64,000 nucleotides of DNA from the NCBI RefSeq assembly GCF_023546765.1, contig NZ_CP097484.1:5058501-5122500 (forward strand), given 5' to 3'. This stretch comes from Methylobacterium tardum. GTDB taxonomy: Bacteria > Pseudomonadota > Alphaproteobacteria > Rhizobiales > Beijerinckiaceae. The notes under the pieces are model-generated. The model had not been told where the DNA came from. It saw only the letters and a list, made by a program, of their open reading frames with translations, and ran no database searches. Below are positions 40,510-51,381 of this stretch, piece by piece (positions within the stretch are counted from its first letter, which is position 1; each line of letters starts with the position of its first letter). Position numbers and translations under genes: made by a program.

Positions 40510-41007
40510 TCACGCTCCGCTCGTAGCGGGCCGACGGCGCATGAAAGCCTGCCTGCGGCACTCGGCAACCAGAACTTCGTCCTGCCGGTAGGCCCGGTGG
40601 ATGAGATCGGCGATCCCCGCATCGTCGCGGGAGCGCGAGACGCGTTTGGCCGCCACCTCGGTGGTCACGCGGATGGTGTCGCCCTCGAAGAGCGGGGCCG
40701 GGAAGCGCACCTCGGTCATGCCGAGATTGCCGATCGTGGTGCCCAGCGTCAGGTCGTTGACCGCGATGCCGATCATCAGCCCGAGCGTGAACAGCGAGTT
40801 CATCAGCGGCCGACCCCACTCCGTCTCGGTCGCGCAGAAATGCGCGTCGATGTGGAGGGGCTGCGGGTTGAGCGTCATGCTCGAGAACAGGATGTTGTCC
40901 GTCTGCGTCACCGTGCGGGTGAGCCGATGGGACAGGACCGCGCCGACCTCGAAATCCTCGTAATAGAGGCCGCCCCGCGGATGGGGCGCGTGGGACGAGG
41001 GAGTCAT
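40510..41007 (-). CDS. MaoC-family enoyl-CoA hydratase
   Basis: A 165-residue single hot-dog-fold hydratase of the MaoC type. It has YYEDFEVGAVLSH near the N-terminus and the NPQPLHIDAHFCATETEWGRPLMNSLFTLGLM active-site region (Asp/His dyad), followed by GMTEVRFPAPLFEGDTIRVTTEV. The predicted reaction is hydration of a 2-enoyl-CoA. Its ATG overlaps the stop of the carboxylase alpha gene (ATGA), and the CitE-like lyase begins 5 bases after its own stop. In this operon the natural substrate would be 3-methylglutaconyl-CoA, made by the two carboxylase subunits upstream; that is inferred from context. Confidence 0.82.
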   Translation of the reverse strand: MTPSSHAPHPRGGLYYEDFEVGAVLSHRLTRTVTQTDNILFSSMTLNPQPLHIDAHFCATETEWGRPLMNSLFTLGLMIGIAVNDLTLGTTIGNLGMTEVRFPAPLFEGDTIRVTTEVAAKRVSRSRDDAGIADLIHRAYRQDEVLVAECRRQAFMRRRPATSGA

Positions 41008-42980
41008 TCGGATTCCGCCTGCGTCAGGGTGAACAGGCTGGCGCCCTCCGCCACCTGCAGGCCGGGCTCGGCCGTCACCGCGCGGACCGTACCGTCTGCC
41101 GGTGCGGTGAGCGTGTGCTCCATCTTCATCGCCTCGATGGTGCCGAGGCGCTGGCCGCGCGTGACATGGTCGCCGGGGGCGACATGGACGGCAACGATCC
41201 GGCCGTGCATCGGTGCGGTGACGTCACCCGCCTGCGCCGTCTGCGCCGAGGCGGCTTGCGCCGGATCGGGCGCTTGAAGGCTGATCTGGCGCCCTCCGTG
41301 CAGGACGAGAAACCCGCACCCGGTGGGCACGACCTCGATCATCCGGTCTTCAGCCGCGTGGGTCGGACAGGCTTGCCCCCGGTAGCGGACCTCCGGCAGG
41401 CCGCGCGCGCCGGGATCCGGCCAGACCAGGGTAACCTCGTCGCGCCGACCGTCGATCCGGAGCGGCCAGGGCTGCCGGCGCGGCGCGCCGAGCTGAAAGC
41501 CGTCGGCGCAATCCCAGGGTGAAGCCGTCCTGCCCTCCATTGGCTGCGGCTCGAAGCCCAGCAGCGCCAGCACCCCGAGGCCGATGCAGGCCGGGTCGAT
41601 GTCCGACGGGAACTCCGCGAGCCTGTCCCGCTGGCGCTCGATCAAGGCGGTGTCGTACCGGCCGGCCTGGACGGCCTCGGACGCGGTCAGGCGCCGCAGG
41701 AAGGCGAGATTCGTCCGCGGCCCGGCAACGCGCGTCGCCTCGAGCGCCTGGCGCAGGCGTGCGATGGCCTCGGCGCGTGTTGGGCCGTGGGCGATCAGCT
41801 TGGCGATCAGCGGGTCGTAGTGAGGGCCGACGACGTCGCCGGCACGCAGGCCCGTATCGACGCGCACGGCCTCGGGCAGGCGCAGCGCGTGGAGTCGGCC
41901 GGTCGAGGGCAGAAAGCCCGCCGCCGGATCCTCGGCGTAGAGCCTCGCCTCGATCGCGTGCCCTTCGATCCGCAGATCGTCCTGGCTTGCGGGAAGCGGC
42001 TCGCCGGCCGCGACCTTGAACTGCCACGCGACGAGGTCGAGGCCGGTAATCGCCTCGGTGACCGGATGCTCCACTTGGAGACGGGTGTTCATCTCCATGA
42101 ACCAGAAGCTCTCGGGCGTGAGGGCCTGGTCCCCAGAGGCGATGAATTCGACCGTGCCGGCGCCGACGTAATCGACCGCCCGGGCGGCATGGAGGGCGGC
42201 CTGCCCCATTGCCGCGCGCACCGCCGCCGTCATGCCCGGTGCGGGCGCCTCCTCGATGACCTTCTGGTGGCGGCGCTGCAGGGAACAGTCGCGCTCGAAC
42301 AGGTGGACCGCGCCGCCCTGCACGTCGCAGAAGACCTGAACCTCGATATGGCGCGGGTTCGGCACGTACCGCTCGAGCAGGACCTGCGCATTGCCGAAGG
42401 CGCTTGTGGCCTCGCGTCGCGCACTCTCGAGGGCCTCGGTGAAGCCCGTCGGCGCATCGACGCGCCGGATCCCCTTCCCGCCCCCGCCGGCGACCGCCTT
42501 GATGAGCAAGGGGTAGCCGACAGTATCCGCCTCGGCGCGCAGGCGCTCGCTCTCTTGATCCTCGCCCTGATAGCCGGGGACGACGGGCACGCCGGCCGCC
42601 GCCACGAGCGCCTTCGCGCGATGCTTCAAGCCCATGGCCCGGATCGCGCCGGGGGGCGGCCCGACGAAGACGATGCCGGCCTCCGCGCAGGCCTCCGCGA
42701 GGCCCGGATGCTCGGACAGGAAGCCATATCCCGGATGGAGGCAATCGGCCCCGGCCCGCGAAGCGGCCTCCACGATCCGATCGATCCGCAGGTAGGAATC
42801 CAGGGCCGGCGCCGGCCCGATCGGGTAGGCTTCATCGGCCAGGGCCACGTGCAGGGACGCGCGGTCGGCCTCCGAGTAGACCGCGACCGTCCGCATCCCG
42901 AGGCGCCGCGCCGTGCGCAGGATCCGGCACGCGATCTCGCCGCGATTGGCGACGAGGACGGAGGTGAGGGGCCGGGTCAT
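41004..42980 (-). CDS. mccA: methylcrotonyl-CoA carboxylase biotin-containing alpha subunit
   Basis: A 658-residue biotin carboxylase/biotin carrier protein. The N-terminal domain has VLVANRGEIACRI and the ATP-grasp GGGGKGIR; the region around RHIEVQVFCD and EMNTRLQVEHPVTE matches the carboxylase active site. The C-terminal biotinyl domain has EAMKMEH with the biotinylated lysine. Linked to the beta subunit 11 bases upstream and to isovaleryl-CoA dehydrogenase, it most likely acts in leucine degradation as MCC alpha rather than as acetyl- or propionyl-CoA carboxylase. ATG 42980 is the start. Its stop overlaps the MaoC start. Confidence 0.9.
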   Translation of the reverse strand: MTRPLTSVLVANRGEIACRILRTARRLGMRTVAVYSEADRASLHVALADEAYPIGPAPALDSYLRIDRIVEAASRAGADCLHPGYGFLSEHPGLAEACAEAGIVFVGPPPGAIRAMGLKHRAKALVAAAGVPVVPGYQGEDQESERLRAEADTVGYPLLIKAVAGGGGKGIRRVDAPTGFTEALESARREATSAFGNAQVLLERYVPNPRHIEVQVFCDVQGGAVHLFERDCSLQRRHQKVIEEAPAPGMTAAVRAAMGQAALHAARAVDYVGAGTVEFIASGDQALTPESFWFMEMNTRLQVEHPVTEAITGLDLVAWQFKVAAGEPLPASQDDLRIEGHAIEARLYAEDPAAGFLPSTGRLHALRLPEAVRVDTGLRAGDVVGPHYDPLIAKLIAHGPTRAEAIARLRQALEATRVAGPRTNLAFLRRLTASEAVQAGRYDTALIERQRDRLAEFPSDIDPACIGLGVLALLGFEPQPMEGRTASPWDCADGFQLGAPRRQPWPLRIDGRRDEVTLVWPDPGARGLPEVRYRGQACPTHAAEDRMIEVVPTGCGFLVLHGGRQISLQAPDPAQAASAQTAQAGDVTAPMHGRIVAVHVAPGDHVTRGQRLGTIEAMKMEHTLTAPADGTVRAVTAEPGLQVAEGASLFTLTQAESE

Positions 42981-42991
42981 CGGTGGACGCC

Positions 42992-44599
42992 TCACATCCG
43001 GAACAGGCCGAAGCGCGTCTCGTCGACCGGTGCGTTGAGGCAGGCCGACAGAGCCAGCCCGAGCACCCGCCGGGTCTCCTCGGGCAGGATGATGCCGTCG
43101 TCCCAGAGCCGGGCCGTGGCATAGTAGGGCGAGCCTTCCGCCTCGAACGCGGCGCGGATCGGCTGTTTGAACGCCTCCTCGTCGCGGGCGGTCCAGGTTT
43201 CGCCCGCAGCCTCGATGTTGTCGCGCCGGACGCTGGAGAGCACGCTCGCCGCCTGCTCGGCGCCCATGACGGAGATGCGCGCGTTCGGCCACGCGAACAG
43301 GAACCGGGGCGCGTAGGCGCGCCCGCACATGCCGTAATTGCCGGCGCCGTAGGACCCGCCGACGAGAAGCGTCAGCTTGGGGACGGCGGCGGTGGCGACC
43401 GCCGTGACGAGCTTGGCGCCGTTGCGCGCGATCCCACCGGCCTCGGCGTCGCGCCCAACCATGAAGCCGACGATGTTCTGCAGGAACAGCAGAGGAATGC
43501 GCCGCTGGCAGCACAGCTCGATGAAATGCGCGCCCTTCAGCGCGCTCTCAGAGTAGAGGATGCCATTATTGGCCAGTATTCCCACCGGCATGCCCCAGAG
43601 CCGCGCGAAGCCGGTGACGAGGGTCGTGCCGTAGAGCCGCTTGAACTCATCAAATTCCGACCCGTCGGCGATCCGGGCGATCAGTTCCCGGGCATCGTAT
43701 TGTTTGCGCAGGTCGACCGGCACGATCGCGTCGAGGTCGCCCGGATCGAGCCTGGGCTCGATGGGCGGCCGGATATCCAAGTCCGGCTGCTTGCGGGTGT
43801 TGAGGGTGCCGACGATGCGGCGCAGGATTGCGAGCGCGTGCGCGTCGTCGGCGGCCTCGTGGTCGGCGACCCCGGACAGCCGGGTATGGACCTCCGCGCC
43901 GCCGAGTTCCTCGGCCGTCACAATCTCGCCGGTCGCCGCCCGCACGAGGGGCGGGCCACCGAGGAAAATCGTGCCCTGGCCGCGCACAATCACGCTCTCG
44001 TCCGACATGGCCGGCACGTAGGCGCCCCCGGCCGTACACGAGCCCATGACGCAGCTGATCTGCGGAATACCGGCCGCCGAGAGCCGGGCTTGGTTGTAGA
44101 AGATGCGGCCGAAATGATCACGGTCGGGGAATACTTCTGCCTGCTGCGGCAGGTTGGCGCCGCCCGAATCGACCAGATAGAGGCAGGGTAGACGGTTCTC
44201 TCCCGCGATCTCTTGGGCGCGCAGATGCTTTTTGACTGTCAGGGGATAGTAGGTGCCACCCTTGATCGTGGCGTCGTTGCAGAAGATCATGACCTCGCGG
44301 CCGGAGACCCGGCCGATGCCCGCGATGAGGCCGGCCCCGTGGATCTCGCCGCCATAGAGTCCATAGGCGGCCAACATCCCGATCTCGAGGAAGGGGGAGC
44401 CCGGATCGAGCAGCTGCACCACGCGATCGCGCGGCAGCAGTTTGCCGCGCGCGAGGTGCCGGGTGCGGGCTTTCTCGGCGCCACCCGCGGCGGCCATCGC
44501 GCGGCGCTCCCTAAGGGTGCTGCGCAGATCGGCCCAGGCGGCCCGGTTCTCGGCGGCAGCCTCGGAGGTCAGGTCGGCGCTGGTGGCCAGGATCGCCAC
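42992..44599 (-). CDS. mccB: methylcrotonyl-CoA carboxylase carboxyltransferase beta subunit
   Basis: A 535-residue carboxyltransferase. Family segments are [78 protein letters not shown] and [32 protein letters not shown] and a late [16 protein letters not shown] with [15 protein letters not shown] complete the match. The [23 protein letters not shown] pattern is typical of MCC beta rather than PCC beta. GTG 44599 is the start; its ribosome-binding site (GAGGTGA) overlaps the stop of the dehydrogenase gene upstream, so the two are co-translated. Confidence 0.92.
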   Translation of the reverse strand: MAILATSADLTSEAAAENRAAWADLRSTLRERRAMAAAGGAEKARTRHLARGKLLPRDRVVQLLDPGSPFLEIGMLAAYGLYGGEIHGAGLIAGIGRVSGREVMIFCNDATIKGGTYYPLTVKKHLRAQEIAGENRLPCLYLVDSGGANLPQQAEVFPDRDHFGRIFYNQARLSAAGIPQISCVMGSCTAGGAYVPAMSDESVIVRGQGTIFLGGPPLVRAATGEIVTAEELGGAEVHTRLSGVADHEAADDAHALAILRRIVGTLNTRKQPDLDIRPPIEPRLDPGDLDAIVPVDLRKQYDARELIARIADGSEFDEFKRLYGTTLVTGFARLWGMPVGILANNGILYSESALKGAHFIELCCQRRIPLLFLQNIVGFMVGRDAEAGGIARNGAKLVTAVATAAVPKLTLLVGGSYGAGNYGMCGRAYAPRFLFAWPNARISVMGAEQAASVLSSVRRDNIEAAGETWTARDEEAFKQPIRAAFEAEGSPYYATARLWDDGIILPEETRRVLGLALSACLNAPVDETRFGLFRM

Positions 44600-44607
44600 G
44601 CGTCACC

Positions 44608-45783
<1,176 letters not shown>

Positions 45784-45912
45784 CGGTTGCCTCCCCACGG
45801 GTGGTTCGGAATTATAAGCCCAAGTCTCGCCGAAGGGGCTACCATCCTTAAGCAGAATCGTGCGCCGACGCACCGGAAACGGTGCGTTCGCGAGGTGCTG
45901 GGGACGACGGCC

Positions 45913-47616
45913 ATGACTGCAGACGCTGTGCTCAGTTACGTGCACGGAGCCGACACGACGCCCCTGATCGGCCGTACGATCGGGCAGATGCTCACGCGCG
46001 CCGCCGCGTTGTGGCCCGATCGCGTTGCCCTGATCGCGGACGGCCAGCGGCTGAGTTGGGCCGAGCTCGGCGACCACGCCACGCGTCTGGCCGCCGGCTT
46101 TCTCGCCCTCGGGCTGAAGGTGGGCGATCGCATCGGGATCTGGTCGCTCAACAATAGCGCCTGGGCGCTCACCCAGTTCGCCGCCGCCAAGGCGGGGCTG
46201 ATCCTCGTCACGGTCAATCCGGCCTATCGGCTGACGGAGCTTGAGTTCGCCCTGAACAAGGTCGGATGCGCGGCGCTGGTCACCGCGACGCGGTTCAAGA
46301 GCAGCGAATTCCTGGGCATGGTGAATGCCCTGGCTCCGGAGCTCGCCTCCGCGGCTCCGGGCGCGCTCCACGCCGCACGCCTGCCCGCGCTTCGGCTCGT
46401 GATCCGGATCGGACGTGAGCCGACACCCGGCACGCTCGCCCTCGGAGACGTGGCGGATCTCGGGAGCACCGGGCACGGAGCGATCGCCGCCCTGGGCGAG
46501 AGCCTGCAATGCGACGATCCCGCGAACATCCAGTTCACGAGCGGCACCACCGGCACGCCGAAGGGCGTGGTGCTGTCGCACCACAACATCCTCAATAACG
46601 GCTACTTCGTCGGGCGGACGATGCGCCTTGGCCCTGACGACCGCATCTGCATCCCGGTGCCGCTCTATCACTGCTTCGGCTTGGTCATGGGCAACCTCGC
46701 GGCTCTCACATCCGGTGCGGCCATGGTTTACCCGGGCGAGGGCTTCGACCCGCTCGCGACGCTGCGCTCCGTCGCCGAGGCGCGCTGCACGGCCATTTAC
46801 GGGGTGCCGACCATGTTCCTCGCGGAACTCGATCACCCGGATTTCGACAGGTTCGACCTATCGAGCCTGCGAACCGGCATCATGGCCGGTGCGCCATGCC
46901 CGGTGCCGCTGATGCAGCGTGCCATCGAGCGGATGAACCTGTCCGAGATGACGATCTGCTACGGGATGACGGAGTCGAGCCCGGTCAGTTTTCAGAGCGC
47001 TGTCGACGATCCCTTTGAGCGTCGCGTCTCGACGGTCGGACGCGTGCACCCGCATCTCGAGGTGAAGATCGCCGACGTGTCCGGGCGCGTCGTCCCGCGC
47101 GGCGTGACGGGCGAACTCTGCACCCGGGGCTACAGCGTCATGCGCGGCTACTGGGCGGAGGCCGAGCAAACCGCCGCGGTGCGGGATGAGGCAGGCTGGC
47201 TGCACACGGGCGACCTCGCCATCCTGGATGCGGAAGGGTTCTGCCGCATTGTCGGCCGGATCAAGGACATGGTGATCCGCGGCGGCGAGAACGTCTATCC
47301 ACGCGAGGTCGAGGAGTTCCTCTATCGTCATCCTGCGGTCCAGGATGTTCAGGTTTTCGGCGTGCCGGATCCCCGATATGGCGAGGAGGTCTGCGCTTGG
47401 ATCCGACTTCGGCCCGGCGCCTGTGCGACGGCCGAGGATCTGAGGGACTTCTGCGCAGGCCAGATCGCCCACCAGAAAATTCCGCGCTACATCGAGTTTG
47501 TGGACGCATTTCCGATGACGGTCACAGGCAAAGTGCAGAAATACCTGATGCGCGAGGCGATGATCGGCAAGATTTCAGACAAAACAGTGGCAGGACATCG
47601 CACTGAAGGTCCCTGA
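45913..47616 (+). CDS. AMP-binding acyl-CoA synthetase
   Basis: A 567-residue ANL-superfamily enzyme that activates a carboxylic acid to its CoA ester with ATP. The P-loop-like [20 protein letters not shown], the [12 protein letters not shown] motif, [38 protein letters not shown] and the C-terminal lysine region ([15 protein letters not shown]) are all intact. Specificity is not clear; context suggests isovalerate, methylcrotonate or a medium-chain acid feeding the divergent isovaleryl-CoA pathway. ATG 45913 has GGGGACG upstream. The 129-base divergent gap to ivd probably holds both promoters. Confidence 0.88.
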   Translation: MTADAVLSYVHGADTTPLIGRTIGQMLTRAAALWPDRVALIADGQRLSWAELGDHATRLAAGFLALGLKVGDRIGIWSLNNSAWALTQFAAAKAGLILVTVNPAYRLTELEFALNKVGCAALVTATRFKSSEFLGMVNALAPELASAAPGALHAARLPALRLVIRIGREPTPGTLALGDVADLGSTGHGAIAALGESLQCDDPANIQFTSGTTGTPKGVVLSHHNILNNGYFVGRTMRLGPDDRICIPVPLYHCFGLVMGNLAALTSGAAMVYPGEGFDPLATLRSVAEARCTAIYGVPTMFLAELDHPDFDRFDLSSLRTGIMAGAPCPVPLMQRAIERMNLSEMTICYGMTESSPVSFQSAVDDPFERRVSTVGRVHPHLEVKIADVSGRVVPRGVTGELCTRGYSVMRGYWAEAEQTAAVRDEAGWLHTGDLAILDAEGFCRIVGRIKDMVIRGGENVYPREVEEFLYRHPAVQDVQVFGVPDPRYGEEVCAWIRLRPGACATAEDLRDFCAGQIAHQKIPRYIEFVDAFPMTVTGKVQKYLMREAMIGKISDKTVAGHRTEGP

Positions 47617-47673
47617 TCTTTGCCCCGAGCCATGCTGGAGACCATCAGCCTGCCATCGCAAGCTTGCTGAGGC

Positions 47674-47841
47674 TCATCCCAATTCAAGTATTGCGCAAAC
47701 GTCGAGGAAGGACCCAGCTCTGACTTTCACGATCTTCGGCCCGATCGTCGGGAGGCGCGTGTACAGGCTGGCGACGGCGAGCCCGATCAGCACGACAGAG
47801 TTCAGGACGGTCAGGAGGCGGGGTGCCGAGAGGTTGCGCAT
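47674..47841 (-). CDS. small single-pass membrane peptide
   Basis: A 55-residue open frame, too short for most gene finders. It begins MRNLSAPRLLTVLNSVVLIGLAVASLYTRLP, giving one clear transmembrane helix after a short basic N-terminus, and ends CAILELG. A ribosome-binding site (GAGG, 7 bases upstream of ATG 47841) supports it. I cannot name it. The 228 bases to its right hold no other convincing frame. Confidence 0.4.
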   Translation of the reverse strand: MRNLSAPRLLTVLNSVVLIGLAVASLYTRLPTIGPKIVKVRAGSFLDVCAILELG

Positions 47842-48069
47842 GAGCCAACCTCGCGCTGCGCGGTCACCGAGGCATAGAACAGCTCGACACGAAGCTGGCG
47901 GACAATCGGAGTCTGTCCGGCAACGTCAGCGCGGTGTGGATGTCCGCGGGTCCGCTTTCGCCATCTCCTTCAGCGCGCATTGAAATCGTCGTCTTGCCCC
48001 CGCAGATCGGCAGCACGGGCTGACTACGGGGCCTCACGGTGCCGGTGACGATCCTGACCGCCTACTGGC

Positions 48070-48300
48070 TTACGGGGCTGGCTTCTTGAGATCATCTGCG
48101 TCCGAACGTCGAACAGGATCTGCTGGCGGACGAACCTGATACTTGGTCGCCTCAAGCAGCTCGCGTGAGCGCTGGATGGCTCGCAGGGCGTTTTGGATGA
48201 GCGCTGCGTCATAACCGGCCAGACTGGCATTCCGGGTGATCCGGATGAGAGCATCACCGTACTCGACACGAGAACGCGAATTGTCAGTGAGGTCAGCCAT
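48070..48300 (-). CDS. small hypothetical protein
   Basis: A 76-residue protein beginning MADLTDNSRSRVEYGDALI, with a helical centre (AALIQNALRAIQRSRELLEATKY) and a charged Pro-rich tail. ATG 48300 has GGAG about 7 bases upstream. The RSRELL helix is also found in the next minus-strand gene, so the two may be distant relatives. No family recognised. Confidence 0.5.
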   Translation of the reverse strand: MADLTDNSRSRVEYGDALIRITRNASLAGYDAALIQNALRAIQRSRELLEATKYQVRPPADPVRRSDADDLKKPAP

Positions 48301-48445
48301 AACGGCGCTCCGCGCGATGCAGGCGGGAGCACACGTCTCTCTCAGCCACCAGAGCCTACGGGTCAGGGACCGGCTGGTGATCCCAACACTCTACGCCCGT
48401 TCGGCTAAGGAGCCTAATCGGGGGCCGCATCCGCTCGCGGACGGG

Positions 48446-48697
48446 TCACTTCGTGCAACGTGGGATCGAACACCCACGATTCTGACGGCCGAGATCAAGC
48501 GCCTGCTGTTCGTCGTGGGCGCCTACCGCTTTTCGGTTCGGCCAGCGGTACACCGGAACGGCCAGAAGTTCTCGGGATCGTGCCAGGGCCTCGACGGTAT
48601 GGCTCCTGACCATCCAATCGTGGCCCCGCGAGATCCGCATCTGCTCGGTGACGCGTTGGCGTTGTTCAACAGGTGTGAGGTCGTTCCAGTCCGTCAT
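48446..48697 (-). CDS. small hypothetical protein
   Basis: An 83-residue frame from ATG 48697 (MTDWNDLTPVEQRQRVTEQM) with SHTVEALARSRELLAVPVYRWPNRK. It shares the RSRELL helix and a following aromatic/basic patch with the protein encoded at 48070-48300. No good ribosome-binding site is visible. The C-terminal quarter reads through a tRNA-like T-arm sequence, so the true end may differ. Confidence 0.4.
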   Translation of the reverse strand: MTDWNDLTPVEQRQRVTEQMRISRGHDWMVRSHTVEALARSRELLAVPVYRWPNRKAVGAHDEQQALDLGRQNRGCSIPRCTK

Positions 48698-48813
48698 CGG
48701 GTCATCGTGCCCAACCCGGAGCCTTCCGACATTCACCCATGCGCACATCTGGTCATGCGCCCCATGGCTCGGCGTGCTCCCCTCCCAACCCGACCGGTGA
48801 GGAGAGCCGAGAG

Positions 48814-49083
48814 CTAAGACGGCTCGATCGGCGTTCGGCGCTGGCTCGCGAGCACCGGAGCCTCATGAGAGATGAAGTCGAAGCGGAACAGCACGAGCTG
48901 CCGCTCGTCCGTTACCTCGATGTGCCAGTCCACTCCCAGTGCGATGGTCTGGGCGTTGTCTCTAAAAATCACGCCCGCCAAGCGAACAGCTTCCACACGG
49001 GCTTCATGCCAGTCCGAAAGTTCTGTGCCCGTATCGTCAAGCATGCTGACGCCGTCGTAGATGTTGAAGTAGTAACGCGGCAC
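48814..49083 (-). CDS. DUF6894 family protein
   Basis: An 89-residue protein matching DUF6894, a short family abundant in Methylobacterium. It runs from PRYYFNIYDGVSMLDDTGTELSD through EARVEAVRLAGVIFRDNAQ, WHIEVTDERQLVLFRFDF and a polar tail. The GTG at 49083 is chosen because GGGGGAGGAG lies immediately upstream and the family begins at PRYYFNIYDG; a longer frame to 49134 adds unrelated residues. Function is unknown. Confidence 0.78.
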   Translation of the reverse strand: MPRYYFNIYDGVSMLDDTGTELSDWHEARVEAVRLAGVIFRDNAQTIALGVDWHIEVTDERQLVLFRFDFISHEAPVLASQRRTPIEPS

Positions 49084-49264
49084 GAGCTCCTCCCCCGTTG
49101 AAGGCGGGAGCTGAGGGCTCTCAGTCGCGGACATGCCTGGCTTAGAGACCGCGGATGCTCTGGGCTATGACACACATCGGCAGGTGGCGATCTCTTCTGG
49201 ATCAGAATTCCAGCCGTGCAGCCAGTATGCCGCACCGTGCGCGCGAAGGGTTCAGGCATCTTCG

Positions 49265-49515
49265 CGAGCGGCAAGGCACCCGGGATCGGTCAGCGCGTCG
49301 CCCGTAGCGGATGGTCAGTCGGTGGAAGCGAGCCAAGCCAGGGTGCGCTCCACGATCCAGCGATGGCGGCCGAGATGCCGGCGGCTCTCGATGCCCCGCG
49401 GCGCCGCCCGGTCCGAGGCGCGCGGCCGCCCGCCTTTCGGCTTCTCAGCCTCGGATGGCAGAAGCGGCTCGACCACCGCCCGGAGGTCGTCGGATCCGAG
49501 AGCGTCCAGACCCGC
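49265..49515 (-). pseudogene. IS5-family transposase relic
   Basis: The minus strand reads DDLRAVVEPLLPSEAEKPKGGRPRASDRAA, then directly HRWIVERTLAWL. These are the N-terminal and C-terminal hallmarks of IS5-group transposases, with the catalytic DDE middle missing. After WLA the expected RFHRLTIRYGRRAD follows in a different frame. It is therefore a deleted, frameshifted remnant. I could not identify terminal inverted repeats. Ends are approximate. Confidence 0.65.
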
Positions 49516-49547
49516 CCAACCCCCTCATCGCGGTTTTGCCCCGCGCT

Positions 49548-50447
49548 CTAAACCCGCACCGTGCCGTAATCCATCCGCTCGAGATCCGCGATCAGCCCCG
49601 GCCCGGTCGGCGCCCAGCCGAGCCGGGCCCGCGTCCAGGCGCTTGAGGCCGGCATGTCGAGGCCGACGAAGGCGGAGAGCCAGCCGAAATGACCGGCCTC
49701 CTCGGGCGGCAGGCTGACGACCGGCACCCCGAGGCCCCGCCCGATCACCGCCGCGATGGCGTGGGCCGGGACCCCCTCCTCGGCGACCGCGTGGTAGCGC
49801 GCGCCGGGCTCGCCCGCCTCCAGGGCCAGCCGGTAGAGGCGCGCCACGTCGTAGACCGGCCCCGCCGCCCAGCGGTTGGCCCCGTCCCCGAGATAGGCGG
49901 ACACGCCGGTCCGGCGGGCCAAGTCGATCAGGTAGGTGACGAGCCCCTGCTTGACCGTGTCGTGGACCTGCGGGAGGCGCATCACCGAGACGTTCACCCC
50001 CGCCTCCGACAGGGCCGCCCCCGCCAACTCGGAGGCGATGCGGGGGTTCGGGTGCGCGGTGTTGAAGACGTCCTCGGTCGCCGGCACGCCCGGCGCGGGG
50101 CAGCCGATCCCGATCCCCGAGGTGATGACGAGCGGCCGGTCCGACCCCTTCAGGGCCTCACCGAGCGCCGCGATGGCGCGCCGGTCCTTCTCGCAATTGG
50201 CGACGAAGTTCGTGAAATCATCGTGGTCGAAGGCGGTGTGGATCACGCCCTCGGCCCGGGCGGCGCCGTCGCGCAGACGGTCGAGGTCGGTGAGGTCGCC
50301 CCGGAGCGGCTCGACCCCGGCCTCGGCGAGCCTCCGGGCCCCGGCGTCGGACCGGGTGAAACTGAGGATCTGGTGCCCGGCCGCCTGGAGCTCCGGGATC
50401 AGGGCCGAGCCGATGAAGCCGGTGGCGCCGGTGAGGAAGATGCGCAT
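49548..50447 (-). CDS. NAD(P)-dependent SDR-family oxidoreductase/epimerase
   Basis: A 299-residue extended short-chain dehydrogenase. The Rossmann motif MRIFLTGATGFIGSALIPEL is at the N-terminus, followed by GDLTDLDRLRDGAARAEGVIHTAF and RPLVITSGIGIG. A usual YxxxK is not evident. It is divergent from an XRE-family regulator, with a large inverted repeat between them, a typical regulator/target pairing. ATG 50447 has no strong ribosome-binding site. Substrate unknown. Confidence 0.85.
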   Translation of the reverse strand: MRIFLTGATGFIGSALIPELQAAGHQILSFTRSDAGARRLAEAGVEPLRGDLTDLDRLRDGAARAEGVIHTAFDHDDFTNFVANCEKDRRAIAALGEALKGSDRPLVITSGIGIGCPAPGVPATEDVFNTAHPNPRIASELAGAALSEAGVNVSVMRLPQVHDTVKQGLVTYLIDLARRTGVSAYLGDGANRWAAGPVYDVARLYRLALEAGEPGARYHAVAEEGVPAHAIAAVIGRGLGVPVVSLPPEEAGHFGWLSAFVGLDMPASSAWTRARLGWAPTGPGLIADLERMDYGTVRV

Positions 50448-50493
50448 GGATCGCGTCCGTTGACTGGGGAGCCCCAGTGTCGATGCGCGGTCC

Positions 50494-50540
50494 ATCCTGT
50501 TAAAGCCGTGATCGTATACGGGTATAACGGCTAACAGGAT
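50494..50540. promoter_or_regulatory. inverted-repeat operator between SDR and XRE genes
   Basis: ATCCTGTTAAAGCCGT (50494-50509) and ACGGCTAACAGGAT (50527-50540) form a long imperfect inverted repeat around a CGTATACGGGTATA centre. It ends 5 bases before the regulator ATG. A second short palindrome (ACTGGGG-AG-CCCCAGT) is at 50463-50478. Best explained as the binding site of the adjacent XRE regulator, controlling both divergent genes. Confidence 0.7.
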
Positions 50541-50544
50541 CGCG

Positions 50545-51381
50545 ATGCCAGCCGGTTCCGAGACACGTCTGGGCACATACCTGCGGGACCGGCGCGCCAA
50601 GCTCGATCCGGCTGCCCTCGGCTTCGCCGGGCGGCGGCGCACGCCGGGCCTGCGCCGCGAGGAGGTCGCCCAGCGCGCGAACATCAGCGCGACCTGGTAC
50701 ACGTGGCTGGAGCAGGGGCGCGGCGGCGCGCCCTCGGCGGACGTGCTCAACCGCATCGCCACCGGGCTGATGCTGACCGAGCCCGAACGCGAGCACATCT
50801 TCATGCTGGCCCTCGGCCGGCCGCCGGAGGTCCGCTACAGGCCGGCCGCGGGAATCACGCCGCGGCTGCAGCGGCTGCTCGACACGCTCGAGACCAGCCC
50901 CGCTTTGGTCAAGACCGCGACCTGGGACGTCGTCGCCTGGAACCCGGCCGCCGCCGTGGTGCTGACCGACTGGGCCACCGTCCCGCCCGGTGAGCGCAAC
51001 ATCCTGCGCCGCATGTTCGGCGACCCGCGCGTGCGGGCGGCGCAGCACGATTGGGAAAGCGTGGCCCGGGTCGTGGTCGGCACGTTCCGGGCGGATGCGG
51101 CCCGGGCCGGCGCCGTGTCGGAGGTCGGCGCGCTGGTGGACGAGCTCTGCCGCACCAGCCCGGACTTCGCCGCCCTGTGGCGCGAGAACGACGTCCACGC
51201 GCACGGGGACGGGGTCAAGCGGCTCCGGCACCCCGTCCTGGGCTGGATCGAGTTGGAATACTCGGCCTTCGCGGTCGACGGCCGGCCCGACCTCGGCCTG
51301 ATCGTCTACAACCCGGTCGCAGAGGCCGTCCGCGACCGGATCCGCACGCTGCTGCAGGACCGCCGGCCGGAACGGCCCTAG
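50545..51381 (+). CDS. XRE/MmyB-type transcriptional regulator
   Basis: A 278-residue regulator. The N-terminal helix-turn-helix is recognisable in LGTYLRDRRAKL, RRRTPGLRREEVAQRANISATWYTWLEQGR and ADVLNRIATGLMLTEPEREHIFMLA. The C-terminal MmyB-like ligand-binding domain carries VKTATWDVVAWNPAAAVVLTDW, FRADAARA and HPVLGWIELEYSAF. Members of this family often repress a divergent oxidoreductase gene until a small molecule binds. AGGA lies 6 bases before ATG 50545. Its TAG stop overlaps the stop of the convergent gene through a CTAG palindrome. Confidence 0.9.
   Translation: MPAGSETRLGTYLRDRRAKLDPAALGFAGRRRTPGLRREEVAQRANISATWYTWLEQGRGGAPSADVLNRIATGLMLTEPEREHIFMLALGRPPEVRYRPAAGITPRLQRLLDTLETSPALVKTATWDVVAWNPAAAVVLTDWATVPPGERNILRRMFGDPRVRAAQHDWESVARVVVGTFRADAARAGAVSEVGALVDELCRTSPDFAALWRENDVHAHGDGVKRLRHPVLGWIELEYSAFAVDGRPDLGLIVYNPVAEAVRDRIRTLLQDRRPERP

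Noticed and set aside
48453..48485. tRNA-like T-arm (GTGGG...TTCGATC...CCCAC on the minus strand)
   Set aside because: The T-stem is mis-spaced by two bases and no acceptor, D-arm or anticodon arm can be folded around it. At most a fragment of an old attachment site.
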